Part shown: in pieces, positions 34,732 to 43,538 of the stretch
Numbering within the stretch: the first letter of the stretch is position 1
Layout of the letters: each line of letters opens with the position of its first letter
Assembly: GCA_013141455.1 (NCBI GenBank)
Contig: JABFQW010000021.1
Location: 62,001 to 126,000 of the forward strand
Source: Bacteroidales bacterium
Lineage (GTDB): Bacteria; Bacteroidota; Bacteroidia; Bacteroidales; F082
DNA length: 64,000 bases
Direction: 5' to 3'
Notes under the pieces: generated by a model
What the model was told of the DNA's origin: nothing
What the model saw: the letters and a program-made list of their open reading frames with translations, nothing else
Database searches by the model: none
Made by a program: the position numbers and the translations under genes

Positions 34732-35825
34732 AACAAACGAATCACAATTACTGTGTAATCATGGCTGGTGGTGTTGGCGCCCGGTTTTGGCCTATGAGCA
34801 CAACATCGCGTCCGAAGCAGTTTATCGACGTGTTGGGAATAGGTAAAACCCTGTTACAGATGACTTTTGACCGTGTAGCAAAAATCTGCCCCGAAAGTCA
34901 GATTTATATCGTTACCAATACGATCTATCGTGATCAGGTGCTTGCACAATTACCCGCCATAAAAGGCGAACAGGTTTTGTGTGAACCGGCCCGGCGGAAT
35001 ACCGCTCCCTGCATTGCCTACGCAAATCAGGTTATCATGCAAAAAGATCCTGACGCAGTGATTGTTGTTGCGCCATCGGACCATATTATTCTGAACGAAG
35101 CTGAGTTTACCCAAAATATTGGTGATGCAATGAAAGTAGCTCAGCAAAACGAATGGCTCATAACACTCGGCATCGTGCCAAGTCGTCCCGACACAGGATA
35201 TGGTTATATCCAGTTTCGCGAAGGCGAAGTATTGGCCGACATGCCTAAAATGAAGATAGTGAAAACCTTCACCGAAAAACCAAACCTCGAAATTGCTGTT
35301 TCATTCCTCGAGAGTGGCGACTTTTTGTGGAACTCAGGCATCTTTATCTGGTCGTTAAAATCGATCAATTCAGCCTTCGAGAAACATCTGCCGGAGGTAA
35401 ATGAACTTTTTAAAGATGGCGCCGCAGTTTATGGAACCGACGAAGAAGAAGCGTTTATCAACCAAACCTATTCGGTTTGCCGGAACATTTCGATTGACTA
35501 CGGCGTGATGGAAAAAGCAGACAATGTGTATGTTATGTCGGTCGATTTTGGATGGAGCGATCTGGGTACCTGGGGCTCGCTCTACGATATCCGAAAAAAA
35601 GATGATAACCGTAACACAGTTGTTGGAAACAACGTACTGTCTTACGATTCATTCGGTTGCATTGTGAATATGCCTAAGGATAAATTAGTTGTGATGCAGG
35701 GACTTACCGATTATATTGTTGTGGAAGAAGACCATGCACTGCTCATTTGCCGCAAAGAGGATGAACAACAAATCAGGCAGTTTGTTAACGATATTAAAGT
35801 CGAAAAGGGAGAACGCTTTATTTAA
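34728..35825 (+). CDS. manC: Mannose-1-phosphate guanylyltransferase
   Basis: 365 residues. Makes GDP-mannose from GTP and mannose 1-phosphate. VIMAGGVGARFWPMST and RPKQFIDVLG are the nucleotidyltransferase loop, RNTAPCIAYA and VVAPSDHII follow, and FTEKPNLEIA and NSGIFIWSL are typical. MEKADNVYVMSVDFGWSDLGTWGSLY marks the ManC C-terminal beta helix. It has no fused phosphomannose isomerase domain, unlike the longer bifunctional forms (about 480). Confidence 0.93.
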   Translation: MKQTNHNYCVIMAGGVGARFWPMSTTSRPKQFIDVLGIGKTLLQMTFDRVAKICPESQIYIVTNTIYRDQVLAQLPAIKGEQVLCEPARRNTAPCIAYANQVIMQKDPDAVIVVAPSDHIILNEAEFTQNIGDAMKVAQQNEWLITLGIVPSRPDTGYGYIQFREGEVLADMPKMKIVKTFTEKPNLEIAVSFLESGDFLWNSGIFIWSLKSINSAFEKHLPEVNELFKDGAAVYGTDEEEAFINQTYSVCRNISIDYGVMEKADNVYVMSVDFGWSDLGTWGSLYDIRKKDDNRNTVVGNNVLSYDSFGCIVNMPKDKLVVMQGLTDYIVVEEDHALLICRKEDEQQIRQFVNDIKVEKGERFI

Positions 35826-35845
35826 ACATTACTATCTGGCATCAC

Positions 35846-35922
35846 GTTGATTTCCATTGTAATGCGGTACTGCAAAAACAGTACTGCGTTAGCAGAATTT
35901 GATTCAACTTATGGAAATCAAC
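35846..35922 (+). other. Nested stem-loop between manC and the secreted pectate-lyase-like gene
   Basis: The outer stem GTTGATTTCCAT (35846-35857) pairs perfectly with ATGGAAATCAAC (35911-35922). An inner hairpin GCGGTACTG (35864-35872) pairs with CAGTACTGC (35879-35887), one G-T wobble. No T-tract. It could be an mRNA 3' structure or terminator. Confidence 0.5.
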
Positions 35923-35985
35923 TACGCCTGTGTCGTACGCTCTGCCTGGCAAATGACTTAATTTTGACTTTCAAATTCAATCGTC

Positions 35986-37791
35986 ATGAAATCGCTTCTG
36001 ACTTTCGTTGTGTTTTTTGCTTCTATCGAACTATTCAGTCAGGTAATTCTAACCGACAGGCATCCCGATTGGCGGTTAATTGCGGAAAACGTTATTTTTA
36101 ATGAACCCGCGACAATTGTAAACGCGAAAGATTTTGGCGCTATTGGAGATGGCCAAACAGACGATTTTGATGCGATTACCAATGCAATCGCTTCGTTAAA
36201 TGGTAAATTAGGCATGATTTATTTACCATCGGGTAATTATTTAATAAACAGTACTTTATATATTCCAGACAGCACCATCCTCCAGGGAAACACCTCCGAT
36301 TCAACAACACTCACTTTCGACTTAAACCAACAAGCCATCGACTGTATTTCGGTTTCAAAGGGTCAAGGTTCCCGATTCGCCCCGGTTGATCTGATCGGCC
36401 CGATGGGCAGTAACTGGTTTACGATGGATGATATTTCAGGATTCACGACGAATGATTATATCGAACTCAGAGAAACGAACGGCTCGTGGGATGTGGTTCC
36501 GATCGATTGGGCTGAGAATTCAGTTGGTCAGATCACGCAGGTTGAAGCCATTTCAGGCGATACGGTTTTTTTAAAAAGTCCGTTTCGTATCGGTTTCGAA
36601 ATGGAACTACAACCGGAAGTCCGAAAAATTACTCCCGTGGTAAATGCAGGCGTGATGTGTTTAAAAATAAAAAGAGCGGACAGCCCTGCTGAAGGCGCCG
36701 GTTCGAATATCGTATTCAATTATGCCGCGCATTGCATGGTGAATGGAGTGGAGAGCGACACGAGTGTTGGAAGCCATATTTCTATAAATATGGGGGCAAA
36801 TATTTTAATTTCAGGCTGTTATATACATCATGCTTTTACGTATGACGGAACTGGGACGCGTGGTTATGGTGTTACCCTGAGCCAGCACAGCAGCGAATGT
36901 TTGGTGGAAAATAATATATTCAAGCACCTGCGACACGCGATGATGGTGAAAACCGGATCGAATGGTAATATTTTCGCCTATAATTTTTCCATTGAACCAT
37001 ACCGAAGTGAAACCATCCACGATTTCTCAGGTGATATCTCAATGCATGGTCATTTCGCATTCGCCAATCTGTTCGAAGGTAACATCGTGCAGAATATCAT
37101 TATCGATCATTACTGGGGACCATCGGGCCCGTTTAATACGCTATTTCGAAACCGTGCTGAGTTATATGGCATATATATGACATCCAGTAATTTACTCGAA
37201 ACGAACAGGCAGAATTTTGTCGGCAATGAGGTAACCAAACCAAATTATCCTTACGGACAATATGTTTTAACCGGGACCGACCATTTCGAATTTGGGAATA
37301 ATATTGATGGAACGATCATCCCGGCCGGAACGGATAACCTTTCTGATTCGAGTTATTTTCTGAACAACAAACCCGCTTACTGGAAACCGAACCAGCCCTG
37401 GCCATCGGTTGGCATTCCAAACGTGCTCAATACCGGCAGCATTCCTGCCCGTGATCGATATATTTCGGGTGAACAACTTACCCACTGCGGGCCCGACAGC
37501 ACTTCAACGAACATCCTTACACCTGTATCCGTTTCTCCGGCCATCGAAATATGGCCCAATCCGGCCAATGACATCCTGAATATCCGATTCAACAATCACC
37601 ATGGGAAGGAGGTTCGTATTACATTATTCTCAATGACAGGCATCTTAGTCTGGAACGAATTTTATCCTGTTACCGATGGAATGAATCACGCGACCATCAG
37701 TCTGCCTTACATAGTTATGCCCGGAACCTATTTGTTAAAAATTGAATCTGAAACCCATTCAGTTTTTAAAAAGCTTTGTATTGTACGGTAA
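35986..37791 (+). CDS. Secreted pectate-lyase-3-like beta-helix protein with T9SS sorting domain
   Basis: 601 residues. The signal peptide covers residues 1-19 (LLTFVVFFASIELFSQ). KDFGAIGDGQTDDFDAITNAI and YLPSGNYLINSTL are the classic start of Pectate_lyase_3 right-handed beta helices; parallel-helix segments continue to about residue 460. The last 80 residues, from IEIWPNPANDILNIRF to YLLKIESETHSVFKKLCIV, form a T9SS type A sorting domain, so the protein is exported and probably surface anchored or released. Substrate unknown; the fold includes polysaccharide lyases and non-enzymatic proteins. Confidence 0.85.
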   Translation: MKSLLTFVVFFASIELFSQVILTDRHPDWRLIAENVIFNEPATIVNAKDFGAIGDGQTDDFDAITNAIASLNGKLGMIYLPSGNYLINSTLYIPDSTILQGNTSDSTTLTFDLNQQAIDCISVSKGQGSRFAPVDLIGPMGSNWFTMDDISGFTTNDYIELRETNGSWDVVPIDWAENSVGQITQVEAISGDTVFLKSPFRIGFEMELQPEVRKITPVVNAGVMCLKIKRADSPAEGAGSNIVFNYAAHCMVNGVESDTSVGSHISINMGANILISGCYIHHAFTYDGTGTRGYGVTLSQHSSECLVENNIFKHLRHAMMVKTGSNGNIFAYNFSIEPYRSETIHDFSGDISMHGHFAFANLFEGNIVQNIIIDHYWGPSGPFNTLFRNRAELYGIYMTSSNLLETNRQNFVGNEVTKPNYPYGQYVLTGTDHFEFGNNIDGTIIPAGTDNLSDSSYFLNNKPAYWKPNQPWPSVGIPNVLNTGSIPARDRYISGEQLTHCGPDSTSTNILTPVSVSPAIEIWPNPANDILNIRFNNHHGKEVRITLFSMTGILVWNEFYPVTDGMNHATISLPYIVMPGTYLLKIESETHSVFKKLCIVR

Positions 37792-37839
37792 AATAAACCA
37801 GTATTGGCCTAGCCTGTATTATTCACAAAAATATCTCGC

Positions 37840-37982
37840 AAATCTGCTAAGTCGCAGTGTATATGTATTTGGGTGAAAATTAATGAAAAAATAAATTTTG
37901 TATTCTTATCATTAAACTGTTGCAATTCAGAACTTTGCGCCTTTGCGCCCCTGTCAGCCGCCAGGCAGGTTTGCGAGAGGAA
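37840..37982 (+). repeat. Intergenic repeat family B fragments
   Basis: 'atctcgcaaatctgctaag' at the left and 'aactttgcgcctttgcgc' with 'ggtttgcgagagg' at the right are family B words, with 'gtcagccgccaggcagg' inserted (compare 5150 and 7040). Confidence 0.55.
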
Positions 37983-38001
37983 TTAGTAAGCTTAGTATAA
38001 G

Positions 38002-38009
38002 TACTTTTG
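38002..38009 (+). promoter_or_regulatory. -7 element (TACTTTTG) upstream of the FNR-like gene
   Basis: Fits TAnnTTTG exactly and ends 16 bases before the ATG at 38025. It makes the in-frame TTG at 38007 an unlikely start. Confidence 0.55.
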
Positions 38010-38024
38010 CAAAAAACAGATTTT

Positions 38025-38705
38025 ATGGATGTTGGTTTGTCGAATTTTATGAAAAGTATCCGGTTGGTTGAGGTTAAGATTGATTCGTTAACCGAAATCA
38101 GTGAGAATGTATTTGTTTTAAGCTTCAAACGCCTGTTCGATTTTTTACCCGGACAGGTGGTCGCAATCACAACCGGACATAATCTTCCGCCCCGTTTATA
38201 CAGTATTTGCAGCGGATCGGAAGAAGCCCGGATTTCGATACTTTTTAATGTGAAACCCGAAGGCGAACTGACACCCCGTTTGGCGAAACTCAAGACCGGT
38301 GATGCCATCATGGTTTCGGCTCCTTTCGGCGCGTTTTTGGGGGACGACAAACCGGCCTGGTGGATCGCCTCAGGAACAGGCGTAGCGCCATACCGTTCGA
38401 TGGCCCGTTCGGGAATTGGTCATCGTAACATGCTAATACATGGTGGAAGAACCACATGTTCGTTTTATTTTTCGGATGAGCTAAAGCAGTTATTCTCTGA
38501 TCGTTATATTCGTTGTTGCTCACAGGAAAGCGGTGATGGTATGTATCATGGACGGCTGACGCAATGGCTTAAAGATAGGAGTACGTTGCCTGAAAACACC
38601 AATTTCTACCTCTGCGGAAGCTCCGAAATGGTGGTTGAGGTGAGAGATATCCTGCTTGGTAAGGGGATTGAGATTGAAAAGATAATGTCGGAGATTTATT
38701 TTTAG
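38025..38705 (+). CDS. Ferredoxin/flavodoxin-NADP+ reductase-like oxidoreductase
   Basis: About 226 residues from the ATG at 38025; a Met at 38049 (MKSIRLVEV) is an alternative. The FAD domain has the PPRLYSICSGSEEA R-x-Y-S motif. The NAD(P) domain has IASGTGVAPYRSM (GTGxAP), RNMLIHGGRT and FYLCGSSEMVVEVRDILL (C-G-S/P). The C-terminus EKIMSEIYF ends in Tyr-Phe, like FNR-type aromatic ends. FAD-dependent electron transfer between NAD(P)H and a ferredoxin, flavodoxin or other acceptor is expected; the partner is unknown. Confidence 0.85.
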   Translation: MDVGLSNFMKSIRLVEVKIDSLTEISENVFVLSFKRLFDFLPGQVVAITTGHNLPPRLYSICSGSEEARISILFNVKPEGELTPRLAKLKTGDAIMVSAPFGAFLGDDKPAWWIASGTGVAPYRSMARSGIGHRNMLIHGGRTTCSFYFSDELKQLFSDRYIRCCSQESGDGMYHGRLTQWLKDRSTLPENTNFYLCGSSEMVVEVRDILLGKGIEIEKIMSEIYF

Positions 38706-38928
38706 AGAATATTCAACCTATGTCCGCAAAAGCAAGTATTTAGAACATACTGTAAAAACGGGCTAACCGATTCCATTGGCCCGACAAAGTTTTCTCTTTT
38801 TACGGAATCAGACGCCTGAGCTTAACATCTGTCATTATTTTTAAAACATTACCATTGGTATTCCAATATTATCGAAATTTGGAGTGAATTGCAACAGTAA
38901 TGGGTTCGCTATCCAAATGGATTTTTCG

Positions 38929-38961
38929 TTTGTAATCCTGCTTTCAACAGGCATAATTTTG
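38929..38961 (+). promoter_or_regulatory. Promoter for the CotH/lamin-tail gene
   Basis: TTTG at 38929-38932 and TAATTTTG at 38954-38961 with a 21-base spacer fit the Bacteroidetes -33/-7 consensus. The ATG follows 26 bases later. The remaining 38706-38928 stretch shows no gene. Confidence 0.65.
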
Positions 38962-38987
38962 ATCTGAAATTTAAAAACCGGTAAACC

Positions 38988-41984
38988 ATGAAAAGTATCA
39001 GACAGAACATTCAGTCAAGTATTAAAGGTATTTTACTAATCCTGCTGGTAAATTTTGCCAGTCATTTTGCCAGCGCACAGGTTGTGATTAACGAATATTC
39101 CGTTTCTAACCTTTCGTCATTTCAGGATAACTATCAAAAATATGAAGATTGGTTCGAATTAAAAAATACGGGCAGCGAGGCAGTTTTGCTGGGCGGATAT
39201 TTTCTGAGTGACGATCCCGGCAATCCGATGAAATTTACCATTCCGGCAGGTATCACTATTCAAGCGGGGGGATTTTACCGGGTTTGGGCCTCGGGTCGCG
39301 ATGAGGTGATATTTAACCATCTGCATACAAATTTCAAACTCTCTCAAACAAAAGATAACCCTGAATATATCGTGTTATCGACTCCCGATGGAACCATTAC
39401 CGATCAGGTGCAGCTCAATAAAACCATGAAAGAACATTCGCGTGGCAGATCGCTGACCGATAGTGAACAATGGGTCGTGTTTACAAACCCGACACCTGGC
39501 AGTTCAAACGGTAGTCTTGCCTACACTGATTATGCGCCGAAACCGGTTATGAGTCAGCCGGCAGGTTTTTATACCGGTTCAATTACACTTGAATTAACCG
39601 CACCCGATCCTGATCTTGAAATTCGCTACACGACAAATGGTAGTGAACCTACGCCAGCATCCACACTGTATTCAGAACCCATCACTATCTCTCAGAATAC
39701 CATTGTTAACGCGCGTTGTTACAGCGACGATCCGGCCGTGTTACCGGGCTGGATCGAATTCGACAGCTATTTTATCGATACAGAACATACCCTGGCAGTC
39801 GTTTCAGTTTCAGCAGCAACACTCGACAACCTTCTCAATGGTGACCAGTATCTTGTTCCGTTTGGCACCTTTGAATATTTCAATAAAAACGGCATCCGGA
39901 CCACTTTTGGTTATGGTGAGTTCAACGAACATGGTCAGGACTCATGGGTACATCCCCAACGAAGCATCGATTACATCACCCGCGACGAATGTGGCTACAA
40001 CTACGCCATCCGCGACACACTCATCAGTATTACTGAACGTAATGAGTTTCAGCGTATCATCCTGCGCGCTGCCGGTGACGACAATTATCCGGGTATTGAT
40101 TCGAGCGCATTGCTCAGGGATATGTTTGTTCAGAACACAGCCCAGATCAACGGAATGCACCTCGATGTGCGGAAAGGTGAGAAATGCGTGATGTACGTCA
40201 ATGGCGTATTCTGGGGCGTTTATGGCATCCGTGAAAAAGTAAATGACCACGATTTCACCGATCTTTATTACGGACAGGATAAATACCACCTGTATTTCCT
40301 GATGCTTTGGGGAGGCAGTTGGGCCGAATATGGAGGACAGGAAGCCTGGGACGATTGGAACGATCTGCACGATTTTATCAAATTCAACGATATGGGCATC
40401 CAGGAGAACTTCGAATATGTTAAGACCCGTTTCGATTACAAAAGCCTGGCCGATTATATCATCATTAATTCCTTTGTCGTTTGTTCCGACTGGATCAACT
40501 GGAACGTAGGCTGGTGGCGTGGAACAAACACCGAAGGTGGACACCAGAAATGGGGATATATCCTTTGGGACGAAGATGCAACCTTCAATCATTATGTTAA
40601 TTACACAGGTATTCCAAGCACCCTGCCCACGGTTTCACCCTGCTTCCCGCACGATCTGATGAACGATCCTGAGGAACATATACTGTTACTCAACCAACTG
40701 AGGGAAAATCCAGAATTTAATCAATATTATATTTCACGATATATCGACCTGTATAACAGTACCTTCAAGCCCGAAAACATGATCGCCTACCTAAATGAGA
40801 TAGCTGCGAAAATGAGTCCCGAGATGCCACGCCACATCATGCGTTGGGGAGGCAGTATGCTTGAATGGGAACACAATGTACAGAAAATCAGAAACTTCAT
40901 TACTGACCGTTATGCTTATCTGCCCGATGGACTGGAATCCTGTTTCGATCTGAACGGGCAATATACCTTCTATGTTCAGGTTGAACCTCCAGGCACCGGT
41001 ACTATCGAACTGAACTCGTTGCTGTTAGAATCGTTCCCATGGCAGGGAACCTATTTTGGAGGGCTGAACGTTAACCTGAAGGCAATACCGGCTGATGCCA
41101 ACATCGAATTTGATTACTGGGAGTTATCGAACCACACGGTAACGCCCGATATTTATGCACAGGAGGTACAGTTTGTTCCTGAGACGAATGATAATATCAT
41201 CGCGCATTTCAAATATAAAACCTATGCCGACAGTCTGGTAATCAACGAAATAAATTATAATTCGGCCGATAATTTCAACCCTGGCGACTGGGTGGAAGTA
41301 TATAACCCGCATCCATACACGCTGGACATAAGCGGTTGGGTGTTTAAGGATGAAGATGATAGTCATAGCTACGCTTTCCCCGAAGGCACGGTTATCGAAG
41401 CAAACGGTTATCTGGTTATTTGTGCCGATGGTGTTGCTTTTTCGGAACTTTTTCCAGAAGTGGACAATTATATCGGCGATACCGGCTTTGGATTAAGCAG
41501 TGGTGGTGAGTTGATCAGGATATATAATGCATCCGCAACCTTGATTGATCAACTTACTTTTGATGACACGGCACCCTGGCCAACAGAACCCGATGGTAAC
41601 GGCCCTACCCTGGAGTTGATGAAACCATCGTTGGACAATGCACTCGCCGAAAGCTGGATGGCCCATCCGCTGCATGGCACACCCGGATCGGAAAACAGTC
41701 AGCTCGTCGATATTCACGAAAACGATGCCCGGGATAATGCTTTTCTGCTGCAAATTATCCCCAATCCTGTTAAGACTACCGCGGTTATTACTATTATTGG
41801 CGGTAAAACCACAAGCGCCGATCAGCTTTACCTGACAAATATGTTTGGTTATACGGTGTGCAGTTACCCCCTATCGGAAGGTAATAGTTTCCGGATCAGT
41901 CTCGAAGGATTATCATCGGGCGTGTATGTGCTTCATTACCGTAATGCCGATGGCCGAACGGCGCAACGAAAATTAGTGCATTAG
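38988..41984 (+). CDS. Secreted CotH-kinase-like protein with two lamin-tail domains and T9SS sorting domain
   Basis: 998 residues. Signal peptide to about residue 31 (ASHFASAQ). First lamin-tail domain about 32-150 (VVINEYSVSNL ... YEDWFELKNTG). A chitobiase-like beta module lies at about 190-255 (EIRYTTNGSEPTPAST). The CotH-like kinase domain is about 260-650: IILRAAGDDNYPG, LLRDMFVQN, VYGIREKVNDHDF, WGYILWDEDATFN (a D-x-D-like metal site). Second lamin-tail domain about 740-850 (LVINEINYNSADNFNPGDWVEVYNP). The C-terminal T9SS domain runs from IIPNPVKTTAVITI to the end. CotH enzymes phosphorylate proteins in spores; the target here is unknown. Confidence 0.88.
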   Translation: MKSIRQNIQSSIKGILLILLVNFASHFASAQVVINEYSVSNLSSFQDNYQKYEDWFELKNTGSEAVLLGGYFLSDDPGNPMKFTIPAGITIQAGGFYRVWASGRDEVIFNHLHTNFKLSQTKDNPEYIVLSTPDGTITDQVQLNKTMKEHSRGRSLTDSEQWVVFTNPTPGSSNGSLAYTDYAPKPVMSQPAGFYTGSITLELTAPDPDLEIRYTTNGSEPTPASTLYSEPITISQNTIVNARCYSDDPAVLPGWIEFDSYFIDTEHTLAVVSVSAATLDNLLNGDQYLVPFGTFEYFNKNGIRTTFGYGEFNEHGQDSWVHPQRSIDYITRDECGYNYAIRDTLISITERNEFQRIILRAAGDDNYPGIDSSALLRDMFVQNTAQINGMHLDVRKGEKCVMYVNGVFWGVYGIREKVNDHDFTDLYYGQDKYHLYFLMLWGGSWAEYGGQEAWDDWNDLHDFIKFNDMGIQENFEYVKTRFDYKSLADYIIINSFVVCSDWINWNVGWWRGTNTEGGHQKWGYILWDEDATFNHYVNYTGIPSTLPTVSPCFPHDLMNDPEEHILLLNQLRENPEFNQYYISRYIDLYNSTFKPENMIAYLNEIAAKMSPEMPRHIMRWGGSMLEWEHNVQKIRNFITDRYAYLPDGLESCFDLNGQYTFYVQVEPPGTGTIELNSLLLESFPWQGTYFGGLNVNLKAIPADANIEFDYWELSNHTVTPDIYAQEVQFVPETNDNIIAHFKYKTYADSLVINEINYNSADNFNPGDWVEVYNPHPYTLDISGWVFKDEDDSHSYAFPEGTVIEANGYLVICADGVAFSELFPEVDNYIGDTGFGLSSGGELIRIYNASATLIDQLTFDDTAPWPTEPDGNGPTLELMKPSLDNALAESWMAHPLHGTPGSENSQLVDIHENDARDNAFLLQIIPNPVKTTAVITIIGGKTTSADQLYLTNMFGYTVCSYPLSEGNSFRISLEGLSSGVYVLHYRNADGRTAQRKLVH

Positions 41985-42444
41985 ATTAATTACTTATGTT
42001 TCACACAAAGGGCTAACGATTTTAATGTAATGTATTAATATATAATATGTTACAATTTTTATATTTGAAATTCAAATCTCTTTATGATCCTTTGTGCCTT
42101 CTTTGTGACACTTTGTGTAACAGTTTTTAGCTATACCACAAAAGGCACTAAGAAGACACAAAGCGATGCAGTGAGCTTGCCAAACTGTACCGCAAAGGAC
42201 TAAATAGTATTTATACTTCGCTATGGATCAATTACATACCTACATCTACAATATATGCGCAACATAAGTAATTGGTGCTTGGAGATATTGGATTCGAAAT
42301 GTTGAATTCCGAAAGGAAGACCATGATTTTTTATCCATTGGAAATCAATTATTTGTACTGATTAACAAGTCATTACGACTTTAGTATCTGCTCCAATCGA
42401 AAAAATGCCGACCTTTGCCACGAATTTACCTGTACGACAATACC
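41985..42444. other. Intergenic region before rlmN with an inverted family B-like repeat
   Basis: 460 bases without a gene. At 42088-42165 'cctttgtgccttctttgtg' and 'cacaaaaggcactaagaag' plus 'acacaaag' form an imperfect inverted repeat, related in style to family B words. GACCTTTG at 42410-42417 is a weak -7 candidate for rlmN. Confidence 0.5.
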
Positions 42445-43485
42445 ATGGAGAAAGAAATATTATTCGGCAAAACACCTGACGAACTGAAAGAGGTAAGTCT
42501 GAAATTAGGTTTACCAAATTTTACCGCCAAACAAATCAGCGAATGGCTTTATAAAAACAATGCCCGTTCGTTCGAACAAATGACGAATTTATCGAAGAAG
42601 GCACGCCTACTTCTCGAAGAGCAATATGAAGTGGGTGTGACCGATTTCAGCAAGGTTCAGGCTTCGACCGATGGTACAAAAAAATACCTTTTTCCGACGC
42701 AGAATAATCGTTTTATTGAGTCAGCCTATATACCGGATGCACATAGGGCTACCTTGTGTGTTTCGTCGCAGGTGGGTTGTAAGATGGGTTGTTTGTTTTG
42801 CATGACCGGGAAACAAGGATTTCAGGCACAACTTTCGGCAGGTGAAATTATTAACCAGATCATGAGCTTGCCCGAAAGGGAGAGTTTGACCAATATCGTG
42901 TATATGGGCATGGGCGAGCCATTCGACAATCTTGAACATGTCATGCGAAGTCTTGAGATCATGACTTCGGAATGGGGATTGGGGATGAGTCCGCGACGCA
43001 TCACCGTTTCAACGATCGGTGTGATTCCGGCCATGAAACATTTCCTCGAAAATTCGGATTGCAATTTAGCCGTGAGCATGCACACGCCGTTTCATGAAGA
43101 ACGCCGTAAACTCATGCCGATTGAGAATGTTTATCCGATTGCTGAGGTAATTAAGACGTTGCGAAGTTTCGACTTTGGCAAACAGCGCCGTATTTCGTTC
43201 GAATACATCATGTTTGCCGGTATCAACGACACACCCGAACATGTAAAAGAGCTGGCGCGCCTGCTCAATGGTATGCGTTGCCGCATCAACCTGATTCGTT
43301 TTCATCCTATTCCATCCACACCACTGCGTAGCTCGAACGATGCCACCATCGAAGATTTCAGACTGGCCTTGCTCGACAAAGGCATACGCACCACCGTTCG
43401 TGCTTCGCGTGGCCTCGATATTTTTGCCGCCTGCGGACTGCTGTCAACCAAGGAATTGGTGAATATGCAATCACCTGATTTCTAA
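42445..43485 (+). CDS. rlmN: Dual-specificity rRNA/tRNA adenine C2 methyltransferase RlmN
   Basis: 346 residues from the ATG at 42445; a TTG ten codons earlier is less likely. Radical SAM enzyme methylating A2503 of 23S rRNA and A37 of some tRNAs. CKMGCLFCMTGKQG is the cluster motif (C-x3-C-x2-C), YMGMGEPFDNLE and RRITVSTIGVIP follow, SDCNLAVSMHTPFHEERRKLMPI is typical, and FAACGLLSTKE near the end holds the methyl-carrier Cys. The last codons read NMQSPDF, unlike the KQQALDF of the two displaced 3'-end copies downstream at 45631-45837 and 51170-51253. Confidence 0.97.
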   Translation: MEKEILFGKTPDELKEVSLKLGLPNFTAKQISEWLYKNNARSFEQMTNLSKKARLLLEEQYEVGVTDFSKVQASTDGTKKYLFPTQNNRFIESAYIPDAHRATLCVSSQVGCKMGCLFCMTGKQGFQAQLSAGEIINQIMSLPERESLTNIVYMGMGEPFDNLEHVMRSLEIMTSEWGLGMSPRRITVSTIGVIPAMKHFLENSDCNLAVSMHTPFHEERRKLMPIENVYPIAEVIKTLRSFDFGKQRRISFEYIMFAGINDTPEHVKELARLLNGMRCRINLIRFHPIPSTPLRSSNDATIEDFRLALLDKGIRTTVRASRGLDIFAACGLLSTKELVNMQSPDF

Positions 43486-43538
43486 TACTGTTTTAGATTA
43501 TCAGATACGGTTTATGAATTTGCACCAGCAGGTACTAT

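Noticed and set aside
39942-40592. A 216-codon minus-strand frame opposite the CotH gene
   Set aside because: It is antisense to the well-supported CotH kinase domain and has no recognisable features.
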